A model generated the notes under the pieces. That model was not told where the DNA came from, did no database searches, and saw only the letters and a list, made by a program, of their open reading frames with translations. From positions 1,302,001 to 1,366,000 of the forward strand of contig NW_004457695.1 of assembly GCF_000203815.1 (NCBI RefSeq): 64,000 nucleotides of DNA. The letters are read 5' to 3'. Positions 25,201 through 36,097 of the stretch are shown here, in pieces (the stretch's first letter is position 1; each line of letters opens with the position of its first letter). The stretch is from Cavenderia fasciculata. Its lineage: Eukaryota; Evosea; Eumycetozoa; Acytosteliales; Cavenderiaceae. Both the position numbers and the translations under genes were made by a program.

Positions 25201-28200
25201 ATGTGTGCATTGGTCGAGAGCATTTGGAAAAAGTCGGTGATATTCGAGACGATTGAGAATTGCTTGGCTTTGGCCGAGCTCATTGATCCTGAGCTCTTTT
25301 GCTGGGTAGCGTTAAAGTTGATGGTGGTAGTGCCGTCGTCTTGGCCACCTCCAATGACCAAGAGATAGTCGAGTAGCAATTGACTGGTCATACCATGCTT
25401 GCACTTTTGTTCGACAAAGTTGAGGTTACAAAGGATCGATTCAAGCACTGCTGTCTGCTTGGAGTGGTAGTGATGGTAGACAATTTCACTGAGTGCTTTG
25501 GGGTCGGCACCATGGTAGGTTTGGTTGGCCTGTGGATCGGCACGCTCCATGTAAAAGGTGGCAAACTGCTTGTGGATACGTTCGGTCGAGTCGCTGGTAG
25601 TCAGGTACTTTTTGACGACCGCCAACTTCATTTGGTTGTGGAAAAAGTCGATTGTCTGGTCGTCACCATTGACTTGGACAAGAGACTGAATCGAACGGAA
25701 TATCTTTGACCATATACCAATTGGCAGCAACTCTTCACCTAGTTCTCTACGTGCGGATAATACACGGAGATCCATTTCAGTGAGACCGATACGCGAACTG
25801 GCAATCGAGCCGAGTATACTACCAATCAACAACTTTCCACTGTCAGTTTCGAGACGTGTGAGAATGTCTTGGAAGAGGACTGCAAGAGTTGGAGACAGCG
25901 ATTTGATCTTGTCAGTGAGCTCTTGGAAGCCACCAAAGTAACGAAGTTCCTCGCAGGCCAACACGAGGTAGAGGGGGTTGGATGCGTCGGCCTTGTTCAT
26001 GAGCATCTTCATTTGGTTGTTGGTGACTGACTCGTCGAGACGTTTGCGGTAGTCTGCAAGCTTGGTAGTGACAAGTGTCTGTGAGTCACGTGCGTCCATG
26101 GGGTCGACGGTCACTTCGAGCGGGCCACCCTTACGACGCTTGAGGATACTAACGCTATGGTCACCATCAACCGATGTGATGATAGTCTTGACGGGTGACA
26201 CGTTGGGAATCCAGTCGAGTGACTTGGCATTAAACTTGTTCTCAAGTTGATCAATACCGTCGATAAAGAGGTAGATGTTTGCCTTGACAGACGCCTTTTT
26301 CAAGAGTACTTGGAGATAGATCTTGAGTTGTTTGTAGTCTGTTGGGATGGCCGACACATCAACATCTGTTAAACCAGCCTTGGTGATGACTTGGTGACAG
26401 AGACGGTGGAGCATGTTGACTGCATTGGTCGACTTTAGTGTCGAGCCGACAAAATGGTGCAATACAACCATTGGCAACTGACTCTTGAATTTGTGACGAC
26501 TCTCTTGACGGAACTTGACAATATCATTGATAAACTGAGCTACGAGCGTTGTCTTGCCACATCCAGCCTTTCCAGTGAGCAACAAGATGTTGGACTTGTT
26601 GGTGGATGACTGTAACTTGGATACCTTGGGACTAGTTCCAAACGGACGAATAACATCACAAAACTTGTACAAGCAGTTGGTTTCATCCTTGCGTCCAACA
26701 AACGACTTGGTCTTGAGGTCACGGTACACTTGCTCTTGTTCATCTTGTTGTTTCATCTCGTCGATTGCTTCATCCGACTCTTGGGTGTCTGGATACTGCT
26801 CTACAATCTTGGACCAAAGATCTTCGAGTACACGCTCGCTAAACTCTTCCAAACCAATCGTTTGTGCTTGGTTATCGACCACTTCAATGGCACGTGGACT
26901 GTAAGTGTAATAATTGCAGTTTTGTTTGATCTTGGTCTTGAGAGACTCGAGTTTACCTGCACTATCACTATCCTCACATTCAAACTGTGTCTTTAGCTCC
27001 TTTGGTACGGCTACGGGGTTACGAATGTAAAAGAGACAGTTCGAGTTGATACCAGTCGAAGTGTTGCAGAGGTTGGTAGCATGGATCATTTCCAACTCGG
27101 TGATGGAACGACCCTTTGGATAATTACGAATCCAGTCGTAACGAGGCTCCTCTGAAAGCTTGTAGTTTGTTGGTACCCAACCATAACGTTGACCTAGGAG
27201 ACCGATAAAGAATGGACGGCAACGATCAACCTCGTCCAAACACAATTCAACCGATCTGTTCTTTTGTGCCTCGTCTTCAGTAATACCCCAACGCAAATCA
27301 ATTTCACTGATATGTATCTTTCTCTTGGCACAACGTTCTCTCAACTCCGGAAAGATATGTTTAACCATTTGATTTCTTTCACCATGCATATCCAAAAAGG
27401 TAGATGATATGAATACTCTAATATTTCTCCATGGTTTAATATAATTGGCTACATTTCCTACCAAAGGTACAGTCTCTTCCTTTTTCTTCTTTTCAAGAAT
27501 GATTGTTGATGGATTATTCTTGTTGTCAGTTTCACCACTGCTGGTTTGAGTGGTATTGATAGTGATTGATTTTAATTTCTTTAATTCATCAATCTTTTCA
27601 ACATATTGAAGTTGTTGGTCGATAGCACCACGTTGAGCGATGAATTTAAGGATGGAGTCTGAGAAACCAGCAATGTAAATGTCATTCTTGTGAGCAGCGT
27701 TGGCATTTTGTGTTTGAGCGTTGTTTGATTTACCAGACAAGTTGATATTGACAAAGAGCAACGATGGGTTGAGCTCTTGACGGTACTTTGTCAAAATGTT
27801 GGCACGGTGTACTTGCAATTCCATCTGGACGGTGGTATGGTTGAGCAACAAGAGATTGTCAATACGCTTTTGCTTCATAATCATACTCATAATATAATCG
27901 GTTGGGAATAGATTATCATTTGCATCGGCATCAAATAATTGTTCAATCGTCTTTTTAATTGATTCCATCTTTGCAAGAATTGAATCTCCCAAAACCTCAG
28001 TAGAGTCGTCCTCTGAGACAGTTGACTCTTCTTCTGGTTTGTCTTGATCATAGACAGAATCAACCAACTTTTCAATTGGATGAAGGAGTGAGTTTCCAAG
28101 TTTATCCTTGCCAATTAAAATGACTTCACATTCTTCACAAACAAATTGACACATGAGACCTAGTAATAGAGCATTGTCAAGTTGAGTGTATTTGCTAGCA

Positions 28201-29825
28201 TGTGGGTCTCTAGAGTTACCACCGCTGCTACCACCAACATAGACAAACACAACAGTTGTACCAGAGATTGGTTTAACATTGATGATGGTTGACAATTTGA
28301 TGGCATTGTCAAGAGCTTGACGGTAACGGTCCAATAGATCGGCTGGTGGGAAGAACTCTGTTTTGATGTTCTTTTCAGTGGCGAGTGCACGCAACTTGGT
28401 GACATCGGTTGGAATCGAGTTGTAGGCAGCCAAGAATTGCATGGGGAAGGTGTTTTGCTTGCCAATCAATACACGATTCGATAGCATTCTAATGATATTA
28501 TCGTGTACACGAGCATGACAACCGGTAATCAAGAGATTACGAAGATTACGGAGCATGGCCATAAAGGGTAGCTTGTTGGCATCGATCAGTTCAGTCCAAG
28601 TGGTCGACTTGTTACCCTTTTCAGAAAGCATAGTCTCCCAAGTCTCTGGGATTGGTAACTTCATTCTAGTACCTGCACGTTCAGCTTCAAAGTCACCTGG
28701 CAACTTTGTCTTTTGGTAATCCTCATAGGTGAGTGGATACTTTTTACCAAGAATACACATGATACTATAATTTGGCTTGGAAATATGAAGTACTCTAATC
28801 ATTTGTTTTAATGATCCAGTTTGTTTCTCTTCAAACTCCTTTGTTAATCTATCCTTTTGTTCTGGATTCTTTTTAATCAATGACTAATGAAAAGATAAGT
28901 TAATATTTGTATTTTGTATATTTCTTTTTTTTTTTAATGCATACCTTTAACTTCTTTCTATTTCTTTTAATTTTACCTTCAGTATTGTATTTACCTAACT
29001 GATAAGTATCAAAATCAGTAAACTTATCAACCATTACATTTCTTAAAGATTTTGGAATAGTCTTTGAACTAAAGTTAGAAAAAAAAAAGAAAATGTAAAG
29101 GTTAGTAAACATATATCTATATTTAAAGGATACATTTAATATTTTGTTTCATTTTCTTACCTTAACAATTTGTTTGTAATGTTTGGGATTTCTAACCAAT
29201 CTGATGGAAGACGAATAGTTGATTGGTAATACTTTTTGAGGTATGGTTGACAGGGAGGGATGACAGAAGCAAGTGCCATGAGATAATTGGCGACTGTTCG
29301 AATACCCAATTCCTGACGGGTGTACAATGACAACTTGAGAATAAACTCTGGGTCAAAGTAGGCGACGTGGTAGACATTGGTGATGATGTTTTCAAGTGCC
29401 GGTGTAACCTTGTTGAAACGTGGCTCCTTGATCAACGACGACGAGACAATGTTGATGAGCTCGAGCTTTTTCTCGCGCAATTGTATTTGGTCCAACATTG
29501 CAAATGCTCTGGTTTGAAGATCACTAAAGAATTGTGATTGTGTGAGACTGATGACATCGTCTTCAACGTGGTCGCCGGCGGCAGGTCTGGGTAGTCTTTG
29601 TGGTGCAGCTCCACCTCTTTGTCTTGGCGATCTGGCCGAGGTGGCAGTTGCTGGTCTTGGTTGTCTTTCTGTTGCAGATGTGGGTGCTGCTTGGGGTACT
29701 GCTGAGGGTTGCGAGTTGAATCCACCTCTTCCTCCACGTGATGGTGTTGCTCCGCCTCTTCCGCGGCCTCCACGTAATGGTGTTCCTGCTCTTAAAGTGC
29801 CTCTTGTTCTTCCAGTGCTACTCAT
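22284..29825 (-). CDS. tep1: TEP1-like protein: TROVE, DUF4062, NACHT and WD40 domains
   Basis: Three exons, 29161-29825, 28945-29068 and 22284-28883, give 2462 residues. In animals TEP1 is an RNA-binding component of vaults and associates with telomerase. Residues 1-90 are a Gly/Arg/Pro-rich RGG-like region. A TROVE module follows (QELGIRTVANYLMALAS near 190, then FMAMLRNLRNLLITGCH), continuing to a VWA-like part with VFVYVGGSSGGNS in place of a classic metal site. A DUF4062 domain starts near 749 (IRVFISSTFLDMHGERN). A NACHT ATPase has Walker A GKAGCGKTT near 1032 and Walker B IYLFIDGIDQL near 1137. From about 1537 to the end there are some 20 WD40 repeats. The domain order equals that of TEP1, so the call is firm; the role in this amoeba is inference. 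Confidence 0.93.
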
Positions 29826-30507
29826 TCTTTAACACAAATGTTTTAGTTTCTAAATTTAAATTTTAAAATGATGATGTTGTTGTTGATTTGTTTGTTTGTT
29901 TGCTTGATTGATTGACTGATTTAGCTTCTACTACTATTCTACTACTATTATTACAAAAAAAGATAAATCAATATATAATTATTCAAACTACAAATAAATA
30001 ACAATAATGAACAAAAAAAGCTACTCCATCAGCTTGTATATACAAACTGTGAACTTTAAAATATCTTGTTTTTAAATCATAGAAAATTCTCAAATTCAGT
30101 GATGTAGACCACCGATCATCAAAGTTTACTCTTTAATTTTCTACAGTAGTTAAAAAGATAAGATAGACAAGACACAGACAGACATCAAGAGTCACACCAA
30201 AGTTCGAACTCGAGTTTCTGATGATTGATGTTACAGCATGTGGAGCTGTTCATTCCTCTTGGATTCATTGTTATGGTCCCTCATTGCGCAAGTCATCACG
30301 TAAATGGTTACACAGTGTTAAAGAAGATCATATTGGTCAAAGGTTACTCTTTTTGGATGTCACAGTCAAAGATTCCATATGATCTTCTTGATTTTGTGTA
30401 ACCCATTCTGCTCTCAAAATATATATATTTAAAAGTATGTTAAATCATGCATATCAATCTCACCAAACCTACAAGAATTGCTCTAGAGCAGTTGGTGGTT
30501 GGCTAAT
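29826..30507. other. Upstream region of the TEP1-like gene
   Basis: About 0.7 kb with no protein-coding signal. It includes the TEP1 promoter, T-rich and CTA repeats, a B-box-like TTCGAACTC at about 30203-30215, and a strong inverted repeat at 30306-30403 listed separately. Local GC is higher at 30190-30410 than in the flanks, which is unusual for non-coding DNA here. Confidence 0.45.
30306..30403. ncRNA. Candidate structured RNA (long hairpin)
   Basis: GGTTACACA at 30306-30314 pairs with TGTGTAACC at 30395-30403. After an internal loop, AAGAAGATCATATTGG at 30321-30336 pairs with CCATATGATCTTCTT at 30375-30389 with one bulge. The stem has over 20 pairs and a loop of about 38 nt. It sits in a GC-richer island without an open reading frame. 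It could be a small RNA precursor or a structured ncRNA on either strand. No known family is recognised and no upstream snRNA-type element was found at the expected distance. Confidence 0.35.
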
Positions 30508-30680
30508 TTAAAAAAGACAGGATAGGATAGGATAGGATAGGATGAGAGGTTTGAAATGAATGGATGTCATATCGAGTTCTAAATGAGTGATAAATTCAAA
30601 CTCTGAAAGTTGGTACTTGGTTCCAAAATCATACCCATTTCCGATTCCATATGTTGGTGGTTCATTGATTGATGTTTTGT
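30508..30680 (-). other. Coding-like segment with splice acceptor, possible extra exon
   Basis: On the minus strand a TATATAG acceptor at 30681 is followed by 56 open codons with protein-like composition (NEPPTYGIGNGYDFGTKYQL, then FEFITHLELDM) before TAA at 30510. The last part is encoded by a GGATA repeat. It could be a 3' exon of the 492-residue gene next door, which has a GTATGT donor just before its stop, but the phases differ by one base. Otherwise it is a gene relic. Confidence 0.35.
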
Positions 30681-30897
30681 CTATATAATATATAAATTAT
30701 TAAAAAAAAAGTAAAAATTATTATGAGTCTTGTTATTTTGAAACAAAGTATTGGCAAAGAGTATTTTTCTTGGTTATTTATTGTATATATGATAAATAGA
30801 TTAGATGATAAATAAATATTTAAAAATAGGCAACCCATAACTATTATAAAATTTAAAAAAAATGATTAATATTAAAGGATTAACATTATATTATATT

Positions 30898-32652
30898 CTA
30901 ATTAATTGTTTTGATACATACTTGATCATCATAATCTCCACCAAAGAAACCAAAATCGTTGCCATTCCAGAAAAGATTTTCAGTTTCATCCAATAGATTG
31001 ACCAAATGGAAACCGGCGCGATGGTCTGTGATTTTAAACTTCCAACAGTAGGCATCGGACAGTTTGGATACGTTGTCGTCGTAAACCTCGACACTACCGG
31101 TAGTTTTATCATTGTTTCTCATTAGGTAATAGGAGCTATTGATGTATGGACCAAAGGAGAGGAGGAAAACATCTTGACCGCGACCAGTAGCGGGCTTACA
31201 ATAAAGTCTGCACTCTTTTGGACACCCCTGAACCTGTGGGACATTATCTTCCACCATTCTATATCCTTTTACGGCGGGACACAAAATCAATCCAGTCTTG
31301 CAATGGACAATCTTAAAGGATCTATTTGATGGAATTTTATGAACCTAAAAAAAAAAATGAAAATGAATTAATCAAATCAATCAATCAAATCAATCGTTAT
31401 TATTAAATTAATATATTTATACATACATCAACAGTATAAGAAAAAACAATCCATTGTTGATCGCCTGCACCATCGATAGATTGATAAAGAAAAGATTCAC
31501 CTGGAGCGGGTTTGCCGGCTACAACTCCACCACCTGAAAATCCTAGTTTGATGAAAACGTCTCCACCGCTCATCCAATTGGTTCCAACATTGAATACTTG
31601 GGTGTGGCTTTCACTACCGATTTCTTGGGTCGACTGGAGATACAGGTTGTTGTTCTTGTAGGTCAAATATCTTGTTTGCTCCTTGTCGCCTATTTTCTTG
31701 GTGCTGATGAGCTTGATGTTGTACGGACCGCTGCTATCGGGTTGGTAGGCAAAGTACTCCTCAGAGTTTAACGGGTCGAATGGCTGAGTGAGAGCATCGA
31801 CATTGGCGAGTGGGATGGCTAGATCATCCGATTTACCCTTGCCAGCACACATAAAGTGTTTAGTTTGTGCGTTACAGAATCGGACAAAATTGTAGTCTTG
31901 GTACTTGTCGAGATCGGGTGCAACATACTTGTAGTCGTCGACGGGTGGTTGTACTTGGCCATTGTCTGTTTCGATTCTCAAGTGCCACCATGGAGCATGG
32001 GTGAGATCCAACTGATGACATGGATCCATGTCTGCGAGGACAACAAGATTGCACGATCCATAAACACCTTCCTTTTTGGCGCCAAAGTACATGGCATCAC
32101 CTCTTCCAGTTTGTTCCATTGTGTTTGGAATCTTGAATACCCATTCAAGTTCATCAATTGTCAATCCAATAACTGATCCAGCCGCAACACCTTCATTTCC
32201 TCCACTTTTTCCTGGTCCATAGGCCTTGGGGTCAACACCGAGGCTATCCAGTTCACGAATATAATCATCGCGATATTTTTCAAAATCGGTAACATTCATA
32301 ATTTCTCCTGGTCCCTGAACACGAGTAGAAAACCAAATAGCACATGCGTCCTGTGTTTGTTTTTGTCCTGGTGATAAATTAAATGTTCTGTTTAAATAAA
32401 AAGGATTAATATTAAGGAATAGTAAGGGACAAATGTATAAAAATAAGAATAAGAAAAAGGGTATACTTACGGTCCTCCCAAAGCAAAGAATGTTACTGGA
32501 AATGAAAGAGCATTTCTTACCTATAAATATATTTATTTTTGATCAAAACAAAAAAAATAATAATGATTAGAGGAGGGTACTACTAATACTATTACGAAAG
32601 TTGGTCTATCACAATTTAAATGTGTACTTACTGTGAATTTTTCAACTGCCAT
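30898..32652 (-). CDS. Hypothetical 492-residue protein, possible beta-trefoil repeats
   Basis: Four exons, 32632-32652, 32471-32520, 31427-32387 and 30898-31344, give 492 residues. The two short 5' exons were placed by frame continuity: MAVEKFT, VRNALSFPVTFFALGG, then PTFNLSPGQKQTQDACAIWF. There is no signal peptide. The middle (WWHLRIETDNG, VRFCNAQTKHFMCAGKGKS, LTYKNNNLYLQ, QQWIVFSY) and the C-terminal half (IVHCKTGLILCPA, YCWKFKITDHRAGFHLVNL) show repeated beta-strand patterns with WKF and QQW-like motifs. These resemble ricin-B/beta-trefoil carbohydrate-binding modules, but the match is weak. The N-terminal third is not recognised. A further 3' exon may exist at 30508-30680. Confidence 0.6.
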
Positions 32653-33184
32653 GATAATATTCGTGTTGATAATGTTTAAACAATAACAATGAATGATTGT
32701 TCCTCTTCAGTTTAAATAGCTTTGGTGTGCGCTTGATATTTTTTGCCATGCACGTGAAGTTTCATTTAGAATGAAGATATTAAAGGTTGTGTGTAACCTG
32801 ATCGTGTTTCCACATCCTCGGCATCCACTGCATCCACCACATTTGTTTGCATGATCAATGTTGTTTGTTTCTCTTTTTGGTCTTTCTTTGATCACATCTA
32901 CAATGAACTCGTGGGGCTAGCACTGCATGTTGTGGATTATCGATCTGAATGTGATAATCTGAATGGTTGGCGAACCACAATATTAATATTATGTGTAGAG
33001 ATATTATTTCAAGTTACAGAAGGTCGTGTCAGAAGTGCACAGTAGGGCACGTGCTCTATCTTTTTCAAAAAAAAAAAAGTAGTTAATGATCAAAAAACAA
33101 ACAAAATAGAAATAGAAATAAAATATATTAATACATTTTAACAAAATATTTAATTAATAAGAGTGATTGATTTGTAAATTATTG
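32653..33184. other. Intergenic, nothing recognised
   Basis: A 532-bp gap between the 492-residue gene and the AP-4 beta gene. It contains only short, overlapping open frames on both strands, an A tract at 33067-33078, and the AT-rich 3' flank of the AP-4 beta gene. Confidence 0.5.
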
Positions 33185-36005
33185 TCAGTTTGTTGAAATG
33201 GCATTTGAAAGAGTTGAAACAAATTTGGTAACAAATTTAGAGTGTAATCTTTGAATGTCTGTAGATTTGAAACCAAGTGTCATGAGATGACTAGTTTCAT
33301 CGATGATGATTTCGACAAGGAACCAAGGTCCATCATCTATTTGTTTGGCGTGATAATATAATTTAGTGACTCCATCTACACTACCATAGGCAAGACATTG
33401 AATACCCTCGGTCGTCAAAACACTCTCGATTCTATCAATCTCTGGCATTTGATTCAATTGTATCGACATTGCATGACCCTCTTCAAGTGACATCCACATC
33501 TCTTGGAATTGACCAGTATCAATCTCTGCTGCCTTTTCCAATGTAAACAGGCTAATTAAATTGTTGGTCGATGAATCCAATTGATGAGATACATCAACCA
33601 ATTGTAATAATTGTTGTTGTTGTGATTCCATTTTTGGTGAAATATTATTATTACTATTATTATTATTATTATTATTTGTAGGTGGAGTACCAGTTTTGGT
33701 TGGTGAAATCAATAATTGTTCTTTGATGATTTTTTGTTTTTCCAATAATGTTAAAGGGTTTTTAATAAATGATGTTGAATGTTTACCATAAACTATTGAT
33801 AATGTATTAAATTCTTCAAATATTTTATCCTTTTTAAGATAGAAAAAGAAAAAAAGTAAGTAAATTGATTTTCTTTTTCTCTTTCTTTTTTTTTCTTTTT
33901 TTTTTGCTTACTCTAATTTCTAAAATTTCATCTTCAACAAATAAAGTACTTGTACTATTATTATTAATATTATTATTATTATTTAATTTTGTATTAATGA
34001 TTGAGGAAGTTTTTTCCAAATCATAGATTAGAGAACGATAATAGAAAAGGAATTGGTCACGTAAATCTGGACTACAATTTATAGATGAACATTCCTCTAA
34101 TATCATCATCATGATTGGATAAATTTCACCTGATCTATTTTCTCCATTTTCTTTCTTTTTAGCCAAATAAATTCGAATCACTGCTATTAATAGTTGAATT
34201 TTGATGTTGGATGGTTGGTCATTGAATTTAGAGTCAAAGAATTGTTCGATAATGTATGGTATTTGTTGTTCAGAGAATGGGAATTCACCAAACATCCACA
34301 ACAATGCTTCTATTGCATCCGATTCCAAATTGACATGTACCAAATGTTCAACCACCAATGGTAGTACTTGATCTGCTTGATTTGGATAGAACCTAAGAAA
34401 ATCTTTCAATGCCGATACGGTATATGAAATGACAATTTCCAAATTACTTGAAAGGAATGTAGTGTAAATATCAAGTACTGTACTTGACAGAGATTCAATT
34501 TTTGCTACTATAAATGAAATAGCTTCGATTGGTTGTTTAATAAATTGAATGTCACCTTCAAATACATATTCACTTAATTCCTCTACAATATCTTTTGCAT
34601 TTGTTTCACTTATCAATTCTCTTAGAATCTTAATTTTTAAATTTTTAATATAAAATGGATCTTTTGTTCTAAAAAAAAAAATAAAAAGAAAGAAAGAAAT
34701 TAACTTTATATTATGTTCATTATTTATATTATATTTTTGTTTGTTTACATACCGACAATAAAAATATTTAAAATCATGTTTAAATAAATCAGGAGATCTA
34801 CTCATCAGTAGATGAATATGAGATAGAATTGTAAATTGTATTTCATTTGAATCTGTATTATCCATCAATGTAATAAGTGGATCCTTTAATCTTTCATATA
34901 CTTGTTCATGTATATTTGGTTCATTTTCAGTGATTTGAAGGAATAATTTAATAATTGACAATACCAATGCACTATTTGATTGTTTTAATCTATCATCAAA
35001 TAAATTCTAAATATAAATTAAAAAATTAATATCTTTTCTTTTCTTTCTATTCTTTTATCTTTTCTTTTCTTTTTTGTATCATACCAAGAAATCAAAAATT
35101 TGATCTTCAGAAATTAATTTAAATCTTGTTAGAGTATTGATTATGGTTGTTTGACCCCATTCATTAACTTGTTTATATTTTGCCAATAGATGGTTGACTA
35201 GTGATGGACTGACCTCCCAATTTGGACTAATCTCATCCAAAGTCAAGATGGCATTGACAATGACCTGTCCATCTTGATCCATCATCATACCATAAATCTT
35301 TGGCATGTGTTCTTCAAATGTCTCCTTTCGTGCATCCACTGGTGATATATTGTACAATTTTGCCAATCCCATGATCGCAGTCTTTCTAACATATGCCGAT
35401 GCGTCTCCCAATCCTTTTAATACTCCTCTAAATGAATAATCAAATGTTGTCATTGAGCTAAAGAAATAAAATTATTATTATTGATTAGTCATTAAAGTTT
35501 TCAATTTTTGTTGTTTTCAATGTTTGTTTCTCTAATATCTACTTTAAAGAACATAAACTACGTAATGCCAAACCTCTAATCATTGGATTTGGATCTAAAC
35601 AATCTCTCTACAAAATGAATGATAGATATTAAAAATCAATAATAATAAATGATCTCTATTTCTCTTTCTTACACTTAGAGTATTAATAACCAATAGTAAT
35701 AAAGAATCATTTGAAGAACCAGATACAGCATAGTTGCATAGATAGAGATATACTAATTTCTTGACGACGACATCAGTTGTATTGACAACCATGATAATGT
35801 CTGGGAATAATGGTGATACGTCAATACCCATAGTCATGTAATACACTACTCTCTGTAATGTACTCTTTATCTTTTCAGTATCTCTTTCGTTTGATGCATT
35901 CTTTAGTAATGTTCGAAGTTCACTAACTTCTCCTTTTTTTATCTCTGAAAAGTATGAATGATCTTGTTGTTGTTGTTGTTGTTGTGGTTGTTGCCTACTA
36001 CCCAT
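33185..36005 (-). CDS. ap4b1: AP-4 complex subunit beta
   Basis: Six exons, 35673-36005, 35543-35607, 35085-35457, 34753-35006, 33912-34668 and 33185-33829, give 808 residues. Beta adaptins are large subunits of clathrin-associated or related coats at the trans-Golgi network. After a Gln-rich start, the trunk reads RVVYYMTMGIDVSPLFPDI, KKLVYLYLCNYA, NPMIRGLALRSLCSLK and YVRKTAIMGLAKLYN, which is closer to AP-4 beta than to AP-1/2 beta (GLALRS, YMT.G.D.S). The hinge contains Asn and Gln runs, and the C-terminal ear begins near residue 690 (ALYG-like VYGKHSTSF before it, then QFQEMWMSLEEG). All six junctions preserve frame. Assignment to AP-4 rests on motif similarity; a tree would settle it. 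Confidence 0.83.
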
Positions 36006-36097
36006 CTATCTCTTATATCTATGAAATACACTGAACTGAATAAATAAATTAAATGACTTTTGCAAAGATCATGGAATTTTTGTTTTCACCTTGAAGT

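Noticed and set aside
30268-30304. Resemblance to U6 snRNA (TGCGCAAG and ATCACG motifs)
   Set aside because: Only a short central stretch is similar; the ACAGAGA box and the 5' hairpin of U6 are missing, and no snRNA promoter motif is at the right distance.
30833-30840. ACCCATAA, like the upstream element of dictyostelid snRNA genes
   Set aside because: The position about 60 bp downstream falls in the coding exon of the 492-residue gene, with no RNA-like sequence there.
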